From NCBI RefSeq assembly GCF_012935695.1, contig NZ_CP052859.1, positions 3,017,001 through 3,081,000 on the forward strand: a stretch of DNA of 64,000 nucleotides, in the 5' to 3' direction. Each line of letters begins with the position of its first letter. The stretch's first letter is position 1. The position numbers and the translations under genes were made by a program. This document shows, in pieces, positions 18,995 to 26,506 of this stretch. The DNA comes from Pseudomonas sp. ADAK18. GTDB taxonomy: Bacteria > Pseudomonadota > Gammaproteobacteria > Pseudomonadales > Pseudomonadaceae. The notes beneath the pieces are model-generated. The model searched no databases, was not told the DNA's origin, and worked only from the letters and a program-made list of their open reading frames with translations.

Positions 18995-19645
18995 TTAACC
19001 CGTTGCAACATGTAACGCCTGCGGATTCGGATGAAAAAACACGTGTTCGAGGATCGGTCCTACGGCGACCTCGCCAATTTCTTCATAGCCCTGACGCTTG
19101 TAGAAGTCCAGGTAACGGGAGTTGCCGGTATCGAGCACCACGCCCGATGAGTTGGGGTCTTCGGCGCACCAGTTATGCACCGCTTCCAGTAGCTGCTCAC
19201 CAAAATGCTTGCCCTGAAACTGCGGGTGAATCCCCAGCAAGGGCAACACATGCACCGACTCTGAAGGCAGACACGCCAGTACCGCCTGGTGGTACTCCAG
19301 ATAGCGCCGGGTACCTCGTACACCGGTGCTGAGCCACATGCGCAATTGCCAGGCCCAACTTTCGGTGATGCCCAGGCGTCGCTGGGGTGGAGCGATCAGT
19401 GCAATGCCAATCAATCGGTCGTTGACCAGCAATCCGATGGCCGGCAAGTTCTGGAAGAAGTGCTGCTTGACCAACTCGCGCACGGTGGCCCGCACCCGCT
19501 GCTCGTAACCGGGACGTTCGGCTTCAAAGATGTAGGCGAAGGTCGGCTCATGGCGATAGGCCTGGTACAACAGCGAGCGAGCCTCGCGGGAGTAACCGCT
19601 GTCGAGCATGTGGATCTGGGCAATGGCGGTCGAGGTATCAGGCAT
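18995..19645 (-). CDS. GNAT-family N-acetyltransferase
   Basis: A 216-residue protein. The acetyl-CoA binding region is seen at VHVLPLLGIHPQFQGKHFGE with the Q/RxxGxG/A-like loop, followed by LDTGNSRYLDFYKRQGYEEI, the usual final strand-helix of GNAT proteins. The start at 19645 (MPDTST) is preferred over an upstream in-frame start at 19675 because GGGAG lies 10-14 bases before it. It lies on the tamA-tamB strand, 64 bases upstream of tamA, so it may share transcription. The substrate is not predictable. Confidence 0.85.
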   Translation of the reverse strand: MPDTSTAIAQIHMLDSGYSREARSLLYQAYRHEPTFAYIFEAERPGYEQRVRATVRELVKQHFFQNLPAIGLLVNDRLIGIALIAPPQRRLGITESWAWQLRMWLSTGVRGTRRYLEYHQAVLACLPSESVHVLPLLGIHPQFQGKHFGEQLLEAVHNWCAEDPNSSGVVLDTGNSRYLDFYKRQGYEEIGEVAVGPILEHVFFHPNPQALHVATG

Positions 19646-19816
19646 CAGTGTTGATCTCCCCTGGACGCGACTCAAAAGGTTGCGCTCTTATTGGTACGAA
19701 CCTTTGCAGCACGACTCGTTCCCAGACATTAGCAGTGCATCCGTCCTACCGCCACGCTGGCTCCCGTCCGACTTGTCGGCTAGCATCGTTGTTTTGCCAG
19801 GACTGGACCGCCGACC

Positions 19817-20629
19817 ATGAAAATCGTCTCCTTCAACATCAACGGGCTGCGTGCACGCCCTCATCAGCTGGCGGCACTGATCGAGAAGCATCAACCGGAC
19901 GTGATCGGCCTGCAGGAAACCAAGGTCCACGACGACCAGTTCCCGTTGGCCGAAGTACAAGCCCTGGGTTATCACGTGTACTACCACGGGCAAAAAGGCC
20001 ACTACGGTGTCGCCCTGCTCTCGCGCCAGGAGCCTCTGGCACTCCACAAAGGCTTTGCCGGTGACGAAGAAGACGCCCAGAGGCGGTTTATCTGGGGCAC
20101 ATTCGCCGATGCCAATGGCCAGCCTGTGACCATCATGAACGGCTATTTCCCACAGGGTGAAAGCCGCGACCATCCCACCAAGTTCCCGGCCAAGCAGCGC
20201 TTTTACGAAGACCTGCAACAACTGCTGGAGAAGCAGTTCACCAATGACCAAGCGCTGGTGGTGATGGGTGACGTGAATATTTCTCCGGAAGACTGCGACA
20301 TCGGTATCGGCGCCGACAATGCCAAACGTTGGCTGAAGACCGGCAAGTGCAGCTTCCTCCCGGAAGAGCGCGAGTGGATGGCCCGCTTGAAGAACTGGGG
20401 CCTGGTGGACAGCTTCCGTCACTTGAACCCCGATGTGGCGGATCGCTTCAGTTGGTTCGACTACCGCAGCCGTGGTTTTGAGGATGAGCCCAAGCGTGGG
20501 CTGCGTATTGATTTGATCATGGCCTCCCAAGGGCTGCTGCCACGGGTCAAGGCAGCGGGTGTGGACTATGAATTGCGCGGCATGGAAAAGCCCTCCGATC
20601 ATGCACCGATCTGGCTTGAATTGAGCTGA
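19817..20629 (+). CDS. xthA: Exodeoxyribonuclease III
   Basis: A 270-residue member of the exonuclease-endonuclease-phosphatase family. Motifs in order are [28 protein letters not shown] (metal-binding Glu), [24 protein letters not shown] and the terminal [10 protein letters not shown] with catalytic Asp-His. It acts as AP endonuclease and 3'-5' exonuclease in base excision repair. It diverges from the GNAT gene. The length fits E. coli XthA (268). Confidence 0.96.
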   Translation: MKIVSFNINGLRARPHQLAALIEKHQPDVIGLQETKVHDDQFPLAEVQALGYHVYYHGQKGHYGVALLSRQEPLALHKGFAGDEEDAQRRFIWGTFADANGQPVTIMNGYFPQGESRDHPTKFPAKQRFYEDLQQLLEKQFTNDQALVVMGDVNISPEDCDIGIGADNAKRWLKTGKCSFLPEEREWMARLKNWGLVDSFRHLNPDVADRFSWFDYRSRGFEDEPKRGLRIDLIMASQGLLPRVKAAGVDYELRGMEKPSDHAPIWLELS

Positions 20630-20671
20630 TAGCTCCTACCGTCATATTTATGCAACTGATCTGACTTAATC

Positions 20672-20707
20672 TGCCGGCACTCCCTTTGGCTTAAGAAGGT
20701 GCCGGCA
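20672..20707 (+). promoter_or_regulatory. Hairpin ending on the start codon of the PstS/OmpA fusion gene
   Basis: Nine-base arms TGCCGGCAC (20672-20680) and GTGCCGGCA (20699-20707) are perfect complements. The A of the ATG start at 20707 is the last base of the right arm. The 18-base loop holds AAGAAG (20693-20698), the likely ribosome binding site. In RNA this would hold the start site at the foot of a stem with the binding site in its loop. A translational role is inference. Confidence 0.6.
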
Positions 20708-22047
20708 TGAGGCTGCGCGTTCTGTACCTGCTGGCAATCTGCAGCGTGTTTCCCCTCTGCGCTTTCTCTGCACAACTCCCCCTTCCTGACCACGGCCCGG
20801 CCTTGCGCCTACAGGGTTCCAATACCATCGGTGCCGCCTTGGGACCCGCCTTGGTCAAGGGCCTGATGGAGCAACAGGGCTTGCAGGATGTCCACAGCGA
20901 GCCCTCTGAACGCGCCAACGAACAGCATGTGATCGGCAAAACCCGCCTGGGCAAGCGTGTCACCCTCGAAGTGGCTGCCCACGGCTCCAGCACCGGTTTT
21001 GCCGCGCTGAAAAAACTCAGCGCCGACCTCGCCGCCTCGTCCCGTCCCATCAAGGACAGTGAACTGGTGGAACTGGAATCCTTGGGTGATTTGAAAAGCC
21101 CTGGCGCTGAACAAGTGATCGCCATTGATGGCCTGGCGATCATCCTTCATCCCCATAACCCGCTGAACACCCTGAACACTGAGCAACTGGCCCAAGTGTT
21201 CAGCGGCGAGGTCACGACCTGGGAAGCATTGGGCGGAATTGGTGGGAAAATTCACCTGTACGCCCGGGATGATCAGTCCGGCACCTACGATACCTTCAAG
21301 GAACTGGTGCTCGCTCGCCGGGGCAAAACCCTTGAGGGCAGCGCCAAACGCTTCGAATCCAGCGAACAATTGTCGGATGCTGTCAGCCGCGATCCTCAGG
21401 GCATCGGCTTTATCGGCTTGCCGTATGTACGCCAGGCCAAGGCCGTGGCGATTGTCGACGGCGACTCCCAGGCCATGCTGCCGCTGAACAGTTTGATTGC
21501 CACTGAAGACTACCCGCTGTCCCGGCGCCTGTTCTTTTACCTGCCGCCCACCAACCGGAACCCATGGGCCAAGGCGCTGGTGGACTTTGCCCAAAGTACC
21601 AAAGGCCAGGCGATCGTCGCCGCTAACGGGTTTGTCGCACAACAGGTACAGGCGATGACAGTGGAACCGCGCGAGCCGATGCCCGACGACTACCAGGCCA
21701 TCGCCCGTGAGGCCCAACGGTTGACGGTGAACTTTCGCTTCGAAGAAGGCAGCGCCAGCCTGGACAGCAAGGCACGCCAGGACGTGCTGCGGGTGGTGGC
21801 GTACTTGCGAGGCCATGACAAGCTCAACAAACAGGTGACCCTGGCAGGATTTGGAGATGCCAAGAATGATCCGCAGCGGGCGGCGTTGTTGTCGAAATTA
21901 CGGGCGATGGCGGTGCGTCGAGAGTTGGTCAAGAACGGCGTGGTCTTGAGGGATATTCGTGGGTTTGGCGCGCAGATGCCTGTAGCGGCGAATACGGCGG
22001 ATGAAGGGCGGATCAAGAATCGGCGGGTGGAGGTTTGGGTGTACTAG
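20707..22047 (+). CDS. PstS-like phosphate-binding domain fused to an OmpA peptidoglycan-binding domain
   Basis: A 446-residue exported protein. The signal peptide is about residues 1-22 (ending AFSA). Residues 30-320 form a PBP-like domain with LQGSNTIGAALGPALVKGLM, GSSTGFAAL and YARDDQSGTYDTFKELVLAR, as in phosphate-binding PstS proteins. The C-terminal 340-446 is an OmpA-like domain, with NFRFEEGSASLD and the closing NRRVEVWVY. Likely a periplasmic protein held on peptidoglycan that senses or binds phosphate or another oxyanion. It stands alone, with no pst transport genes nearby. Similar fusions are known in Pseudomonas, but no function is assigned here. Confidence 0.88.
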   Translation: MRLRVLYLLAICSVFPLCAFSAQLPLPDHGPALRLQGSNTIGAALGPALVKGLMEQQGLQDVHSEPSERANEQHVIGKTRLGKRVTLEVAAHGSSTGFAALKKLSADLAASSRPIKDSELVELESLGDLKSPGAEQVIAIDGLAIILHPHNPLNTLNTEQLAQVFSGEVTTWEALGGIGGKIHLYARDDQSGTYDTFKELVLARRGKTLEGSAKRFESSEQLSDAVSRDPQGIGFIGLPYVRQAKAVAIVDGDSQAMLPLNSLIATEDYPLSRRLFFYLPPTNRNPWAKALVDFAQSTKGQAIVAANGFVAQQVQAMTVEPREPMPDDYQAIAREAQRLTVNFRFEEGSASLDSKARQDVLRVVAYLRGHDKLNKQVTLAGFGDAKNDPQRAALLSKLRAMAVRRELVKNGVVLRDIRGFGAQMPVAANTADEGRIKNRRVEVWVY

Positions 22048-22068
22048 TCCTCAGGTCTCCACACCCCT

Positions 22069-22200
22069 TGTGGCGAGGGGGCTTGCCCCCGTTGGGCTGC
22101 GTAGCAGCCCTGAAACCTGCCACCTCGGTCTATCTGAAAGAACTCAGCAACCCTATTGGGGCTGCTGCGCAGCCCAACGGGGGCAAGCCCCCTCGCCACA
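22069..22200. repeat. REP doublet between converging genes
   Basis: The left arm starts TGTGGCGAGGGGGCTTGCCC at 22069; the right arm is its complement ending CCTCGCCACA at 22200. GGGCTGC..GCAGCCC palindromes lie inside both arms. It is the same family as the doublet at 7961-8089 and ends seven bases before the acyl-CoA dehydrogenase stop. Confidence 0.9.
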
Positions 22201-22206
22201 GAGCCC

Positions 22207-23436
22207 TCATTGCCCGTTGCGCATCATCTCGCGCGGCACATACTTGCCAATCTCGAACTTGCCAATGGCCGCTCGGTGCACTTCGTCCGGGCCGTCGGCC
22301 AGGCGCAGGGTGCGTTGCATGGCATACATATAGGCCAGCGGGAAGTCGTTGGACACCCCGGCACCGCCATGGATCTGGATGGCCCGGTCGATCACCTTCA
22401 AGGCTACATTCGGCGCCACCACCTTGATCTGAGCGATTTCACTTTTTGCCACTTTGTTGCCCACGGTGTCCATCATATAGGCGGCCTTCAAGGTCAACAG
22501 GCGTGCCATGTCGATCTCCATCCGCGAGTCGGCAATCTTGTCGATATTGCCGCCCAGGCACGCCAACGGTTTGCCGAAAGCGGTACGGCTCACGGAACGT
22601 TTGCACATCAGTTCCAGCGCACGCTCAGCCATGCCGACGGAGCGCATGCAGTGGTGAATACGGCCTGGGCCAAGGCGACCCTGAGCAATTTCGAAGCCCC
22701 TGCCCTCGCCCAGCAGAACGTTTTCGTACGGCACGCGGACGTTTTCGAACAGCACTTCGGCGTGGCCATGAGGTGCATCGTCGTAACCGAATACCGGCAG
22801 CGGGCGGACGATTTTCACACCGGGAGCGTCCACCGGCACCAGGATCATCGAGTGCTGCTGGTGACGCGGTGCATCCGGGTTGCTCAGGCCCATGAAAATC
22901 AGGATCTTGCAGCGCGGGTCGCAGGCACCGGAGGTCCACCATTTTTTACCGTTGATGACCCATTCATCGCCATCGCGTACCGCTCGAGCAGCCATGTTGG
23001 TGGCGTCCGAGGATGCCACGTCCGGCTCGGTCATGGCGAACGCCGAGCGAATTTCGCCGCGCAACAGCGGTTCCAGCCAGCGTTGTTTCTGCTCTTCGTT
23101 GGCGTAGCGCACCAGCACTTCCATGTTGCCAGTGTCTGGCGCCGAGCAGTTGAACGGCTCCGGCCCCAACAACGAGCGGCCCATGATTTCTGCCAGTGGC
23201 GCGTATTCCAGGTTGGTCAGGCCAGCACCCAGTTCCGACTCTGGCAGGAACAGGTTCCACAAGCCCTCGGCTTTGGCGCGGGCTTTGAGTTCCTCCATGA
23301 TCGCGGTGGGCTGCCAGCGATCACCTTCGCTGACCTGGCGTTCAAACACCGGTTCGGCTGGGTAAACGTAAGCGTCCATAAACGCAGTGACGCGTTCACG
23401 CAGTTCCTGAACCTTAGGCGAGTAGGCGAAATCCAT
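22207..23436 (-). CDS. Acyl-CoA dehydrogenase (ACAD10/11-like)
   Basis: A 409-residue flavoprotein. [15 protein letters not shown] and [20 protein letters not shown] are the FAD/substrate signatures. The C-terminal region reads [20 protein letters not shown] and then [20 protein letters not shown], the pattern of the long-chain ACAD10/11 branch rather than short-chain enzymes. It would introduce the trans-2 double bond in an acyl-CoA, passing electrons to ETF. It is transcribed divergently from a LysR gene, the probable regulator. Exact chain length or branching of the substrate is unknown. Confidence 0.9.
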   Translation of the reverse strand: MDFAYSPKVQELRERVTAFMDAYVYPAEPVFERQVSEGDRWQPTAIMEELKARAKAEGLWNLFLPESELGAGLTNLEYAPLAEIMGRSLLGPEPFNCSAPDTGNMEVLVRYANEEQKQRWLEPLLRGEIRSAFAMTEPDVASSDATNMAARAVRDGDEWVINGKKWWTSGACDPRCKILIFMGLSNPDAPRHQQHSMILVPVDAPGVKIVRPLPVFGYDDAPHGHAEVLFENVRVPYENVLLGEGRGFEIAQGRLGPGRIHHCMRSVGMAERALELMCKRSVSRTAFGKPLACLGGNIDKIADSRMEIDMARLLTLKAAYMMDTVGNKVAKSEIAQIKVVAPNVALKVIDRAIQIHGGAGVSNDFPLAYMYAMQRTLRLADGPDEVHRAAIGKFEIGKYVPREMMRNGQ

Positions 23437-23538
23437 GAGCAGCTCCCTTTCTGAGAGGTTGTTTAGGTCATGAAATCGATGCTAGATCAGCTACGAAAAT
23501 TTACCTAGCCTATTCTCGGCGTGTATTAACATTCATCA

Positions 23539-23553
23539 CCGATATATGATCGG
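23539..23553. promoter_or_regulatory. Possible LysR-type operator
   Basis: CCGATATATGATCGG has perfect five-base arms (CCGAT/ATCGG) around ATATG. It lies 34 bases before the LysR gene and about 100 bases before the acyl-CoA dehydrogenase start, in the shared 150-bp divergent region. Symmetry and place suit a regulator site, but this is inference from one palindrome. Confidence 0.4.
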
Positions 23554-23586
23554 CCTATGGGCATCCCACAATAAGAGCGCTGCGAA

Positions 23587-24522
23587 ATGAACTTGAGCAA
23601 GGTCGACCTCAACCTTTTCATCGTCTTTGACGCGATCTACACCGAAGCGAACCTGACCCGTGCCGGGCAGATTGTCGGCATTACGCAGCCGGCGGTGTCG
23701 AACGCGCTGGCGCGCCTGCGGGAGACCTTCAACGACCCACTGTTCGTGCGCACCGCCCAAGGGATGGTGCCGACGCCCATGGCCCAAAACATCATCGGCC
23801 CGGTGCGCAATGCGTTGTCATTATTGCGGGTGTCGGTACAGGAAAGTCGCATCTTCAACCCGCAGCAGGCGGCGAAGACCTATCGCATCAGTATGACCGA
23901 CCTGACCGAGGCGGTAATTTTGCCGTTGCTGTTCCAGCGCCTGCGCCGCCTGGCACCGACGGTGGTCATCGAAAGCTTCCTGTCCAAGCGCCGGGAAACC
24001 ACCAAGGAATTGGCCGCCGGCCGCCTGGACTTCGCAGTGGATGCGCCCCTCAACACCGACCCGCAAGTGCGCCATGTCAAGCTGATGGAAGATCGCTATG
24101 TGTGCGCCATGCGTAAGGGGCATCCGATGGCGAGCAAGGAAAAATTCACCCTGGATGATTACCTGTCGCTGACCCACATCCATATATCCAGCCGGCGCAA
24201 CGGCCTGGGCCATGTCGACCTGGCCTTGGGCAAGATGGGTATCCAGCGCAAGATCGCCCTGCGCTCCCAGCATTACCTGATGGCCTCGCAGGTGTTGCAG
24301 CAGACCGACATGGTGATGACCGTGCCCGAACGCTTTGCCCGCCGCCATGAACTGCATTGGTTCAACCTGCCGGTCAATGATGTACCGCTGGTGGAAACCC
24401 ATCTGTACTGGCACGAAAGCACCGACCAGGACCCGGCCAACCGCTGGATGCGCGAGCAGATGATCGAGTTGTGCCAACAGGTCACGGCTCACGAGAAGAA
24501 GCTGGACAAGCAGCAAGCTTGA
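23587..24522 (+). CDS. LysR-family transcriptional regulator
   Basis: A 311-residue LysR protein. The helix-turn-helix is at about residues 8-65 (LTRAGQIVGITQPAVSNALA and RLRETFNDPLFVRTAQGMVP), followed by the effector-binding fold at 90-300. FHRK-type residues and RYVCAMRKGHPMASKEKFTL are typical of the NodD/LinR-like subgroup. It diverges from the acyl-CoA dehydrogenase gene, suggesting control of that gene in response to a fatty or branched acid derivative. The start follows AAGAGCGCTGCGAA. Confidence 0.92.
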   Translation: MNLSKVDLNLFIVFDAIYTEANLTRAGQIVGITQPAVSNALARLRETFNDPLFVRTAQGMVPTPMAQNIIGPVRNALSLLRVSVQESRIFNPQQAAKTYRISMTDLTEAVILPLLFQRLRRLAPTVVIESFLSKRRETTKELAAGRLDFAVDAPLNTDPQVRHVKLMEDRYVCAMRKGHPMASKEKFTLDDYLSLTHIHISSRRNGLGHVDLALGKMGIQRKIALRSQHYLMASQVLQQTDMVMTVPERFARRHELHWFNLPVNDVPLVETHLYWHESTDQDPANRWMREQMIELCQQVTAHEKKLDKQQA

Positions 24523-24537
24523 ACCATGGTACTTGAC

Positions 24538-24581
24538 CTGTGGCGAGCGGGCTTGCCCGCGTTGGGCTGCGCAGCAGCCCC
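24538..24581 (+). repeat. Single REP element
   Basis: One unpaired arm beginning CTGTGGCGAGCGGGCTTGCC and ending GCAGCAGCCCC, the same family as the doublet arms at 7961-8089. It lies between the LysR stop and the LiuR-type palindrome upstream of the MerR gene. It has the internal hairpins of the family but no inverted partner. Confidence 0.85.
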
Positions 24582-24588
24582 ATTCACC

Positions 24589-24604
24589 TTGACGTATACG
24601 TCAA
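24589..24604. promoter_or_regulatory. LiuR-type operator upstream of liuR
   Basis: TTGACGTATACGTCAA is a perfect 16-bp palindrome, 44 bases before the liuR start. Its core ACGTATACGT matches the ACGTTAACGT cores at 28243-28258 and 28287-28300 beside liuA. MerR proteins bind such palindromes inside promoters. Autoregulation of liuR-mvaB is inferred from place and from known LiuR control of this pathway in proteobacteria. Confidence 0.75.
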
Positions 24605-24647
24605 CCAACCATTAGCTTAACGCCCAAGACATTCCTTGAGCGCCCCC

Positions 24648-25046
24648 ATGAGTACGACCTACAGCATCTCCGACCTTGCCCGCGAGCTCGACATCACCAC
24701 CCGCGCCATTCGCTTCTATGAAGAGCAAGGCCTCCTGTCCCCCGAGCGCCGGGGCCAGGAGCGTATCTATTCGCCACGGGACAAGGTCAGCCTCAAATTG
24801 ATCCTGCGGGGCAAGCGCATCGGTTTCTCCCTGGCCGAATGCCGTGAGCTGATCGAACTCTACGACCCTGCCAGCGGCAATCAGAAACAGCTGCACAGCA
24901 TGCTGGTGAAAATCACCGAGCGCCGCGAACAACTGGAACAGCAGATGCTCGACATCGAACAGATGAAGCTGGAACTCGACACTGCCGAAGAGCGCTGCAC
25001 CCAGGCGCTTGAACAGACCATTCAAAGCCAGGTTGGCCATTCATAA
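24648..25046 (+). CDS. liuR: MerR-family regulator of leucine/isovalerate utilization
   Basis: A 132-residue MerR protein. The N-terminal DNA-binding domain is YSISDLARELDITTRAIRFY followed by EEQGLLSPERRGQERIYSPR; the helical dimerization region includes RREQLEQQMLDIEQMKLELD. No C-terminal metal-binding cysteine pattern is present, which suits an acyl-CoA responsive regulator rather than a metal sensor. An alternative TTG start at 24636 would add four residues. It is 12 bases upstream of mvaB and preceded by a perfect palindrome. Identification as LiuR rests on the sequence type plus the neighbouring pathway. Confidence 0.87.
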   Translation: MSTTYSISDLARELDITTRAIRFYEEQGLLSPERRGQERIYSPRDKVSLKLILRGKRIGFSLAECRELIELYDPASGNQKQLHSMLVKITERREQLEQQMLDIEQMKLELDTAEERCTQALEQTIQSQVGHS

Positions 25047-25058
25047 AAGGTAGCTGCC

Positions 25059-25958
25059 ATGTCCCTTCCCTCTCATGTGCGCCTGGTGGAAGTCGGCCCT
25101 CGCGACGGTTTGCAGAACGAAGCACAGCCCATCAGCGTCGCTGACAAGGTCAAGTTGGTAGACGCCCTGACGGCTGCAGGTTTGAGCTATATCGAGGTCG
25201 GCAGTTTTGTCTCGCCCAAGTGGGTGCCACAGATGGCGGGTTCTGCCGAGGTTTTTGCGCAAATTCAGCGCAAGCCCGGGGTGACTTATGGTGCCTTGGC
25301 GCCGAACCTTCGCGGGTTTGAAGATGCATTGGCAGCGGGGGTCAAGGAGGTTGCGGTGTTCGCGGCAGCGTCCGAGGCGTTTTCACAGCGCAATATCAAT
25401 TGCTCCATCAGTGAAAGCCTGGAACGCTTCGCACCGATCATGGCAGCGGCCAAACAACATGGCGTCAGCGTGCGCGGTTATGTGTCGTGTGTGCTGGGTT
25501 GTCCGTATGAAGGCGAGATAGCGCCGGAACAAGTCGCAGCGGTGGCACGCGAGCTGTTTGCCATGGGCTGCTATGAAGTATCACTGGGCGACACCATTGG
25601 CACCGGCACGGCGGGCGCGACACGGCGGATGTTCGAGGTCGTTGGCGCCCAGGTGCCACGGGACAAGCTGGCCGGGCATTTCCATGACACCTATGGCCAG
25701 GCGATCGCCAATATCTACGCCAGCCTGCTGGAAGGCATCCAAGTGTTCGACAGCTCTATTGCCGGCCTCGGCGGCTGCCCATACGCCAAGGGCGCCAGCG
25801 GTAACGTGGCCACCGAAGACGTGCTGTACCTGCTCAATGGGCTGGGTATCGAAACCGGAATCGATATGGAGCGATTGATCCTGGCAGGCCAGCAGATCTG
25901 TTCCGTACTGGGCCGCCCGACAGGTTCACGAGTGGCCAAGGCCCGCAGCGCGAGCTAA
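25059..25958 (+). CDS. mvaB: Hydroxymethylglutaryl-CoA lyase
   Basis: A 299-residue TIM-barrel lyase of the HMGL-like family. VEVGPRDGLQNEAQPISVAD (residues 7-26) supplies the metal-binding Asp, HFHDTYGQAIANIYASLLEG the His-x-His metal ligands, and GGCPYAKGASGNVATEDVLY the catalytic Cys loop. It splits HMG-CoA into acetyl-CoA and acetoacetate, the last step of leucine degradation (LiuE function). It is co-transcribed with liuR. A small-RNA locus follows in place of the remaining liu genes, as is known for mvaB and crcY in P. putida. Confidence 0.96.
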   Translation: MSLPSHVRLVEVGPRDGLQNEAQPISVADKVKLVDALTAAGLSYIEVGSFVSPKWVPQMAGSAEVFAQIQRKPGVTYGALAPNLRGFEDALAAGVKEVAVFAAASEAFSQRNINCSISESLERFAPIMAAAKQHGVSVRGYVSCVLGCPYEGEIAPEQVAAVARELFAMGCYEVSLGDTIGTGTAGATRRMFEVVGAQVPRDKLAGHFHDTYGQAIANIYASLLEGIQVFDSSIAGLGGCPYAKGASGNVATEDVLYLLNGLGIETGIDMERLILAGQQICSVLGRPTGSRVAKARSAS

Positions 25959-25977
25959 GTAGCGTTTCTGTGACGAT

Positions 25978-26009
25978 GTGTTACCGCACCACTACACATC
26001 GAGTAACAC
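25978..26009 (+). promoter_or_regulatory. CbrB-type upstream activating inverted repeat
   Basis: GTGTTAC (25978-25984) and GTAACAC (26003-26009) are perfect inverted arms separated by 18 bases. They lie about 110 bases upstream of the predicted CrcY start. CbrB, the response regulator that activates crc small RNA promoters with sigma-54, is known to bind TGTTAC-type inverted repeats at such distances. The assignment to CbrB is inference from that resemblance. Confidence 0.78.
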
Positions 26010-26091
26010 GGGAACATATTGAATCGCTTTGACGCGGTGGCAATTTTGACAAAAAAACCAACTTATTGATTTTAAACACTTTTTAAAAGTT

Positions 26092-26105
26092 GGCACGGCT
26101 TCTGC
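26092..26105 (+). promoter_or_regulatory. Sigma-54 promoter of crcY
   Basis: GGCACGGCTTCTGC gives the GG at -24 and GC at -12 with exactly ten bases between, inside TTGGCACGGCTTCTGCT. The predicted transcript start is about 26116-26118. It is preceded by an A/T-rich stretch and the CbrB-type inverted repeat. Confidence 0.88.
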
Positions 26106-26116
26106 TATCTCTATGG

Positions 26117-26490
26117 CATAACAAGAATAAAAAGCACCAAACCTAATAAAAATAAGACGTAACGACTCTGACATAACAAAAACAACACGGCAGAGACGCA
26201 GCTAACAGATTTTTTTGGAGAAGATGTGCTTCGCAGGGTACGGCAGATGCCGCCACTCGCAACCGGGCAGAGAACAATAAAACTACCTCAAGGTAGTTAC
26301 CCACTGGTTGGATCGCGTGCGAAGAAGCAAATCAGCGCTCAAAAAAATACGTTTGCTCTTGACCCCGGATGGGGGTCGCCAAAAACAGCGGTAAAGGGCC
26401 ACGGTTACTAAAAACAACAATAGACCGCCCCTCAATAATAAAAAAAGAGCACGTAACAACAAATTAAAGGGGAGCTTCGGCTCCCCTTTG
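26117..26490 (+). ncRNA. crcY: CrcY small RNA, Hfq/Crc-sequestering
   Basis: A non-coding stretch of about 374 nt runs from a sigma-54 promoter to an intrinsic terminator, near the 368 nt known for CrcY in P. putida, where it also lies next to mvaB. It carries at least six A-rich AANAANAA-type motifs: 26120-26133, 26145-26157, 26175-26186, 26273-26282, 26410-26420, 26434-26446 and 26455-26464. These bind Hfq with Crc and relieve catabolite repression when poor carbon sources activate CbrAB. A hairpin CTACCTCAAGGTAG is at 26283-26296. CrcZ is its paralogue at cbrB elsewhere; the mvaB neighbourhood points to CrcY. The 5' end is predicted only to within a few bases. Confidence 0.9.
26466..26489 (+). 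terminator. Intrinsic terminator of crcY
   Basis: The stem AAAGGGGAGC with tetraloop TTCG and GCTCCCCTTT is a perfect ten-base hairpin. Its A/T ends on both sides may also let it terminate transcripts of the converging acyl-CoA ligase gene, whose stop codon is 17 bases away. Confidence 0.9.
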
Positions 26491-26506
26491 TGCTTTCCGG
26501 GTTTCC

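Noticed and set aside
22156..23454. 432-residue open frame opposite the acyl-CoA dehydrogenase
   Set aside because: Begins inside the REP doublet and lacks family motifs; typical antisense shadow.
26226..26411. 61-residue open frame in the crcY region
   Set aside because: Lies within the small RNA, no ribosome binding site of note, and the A-rich motifs and promoter explain the region better.
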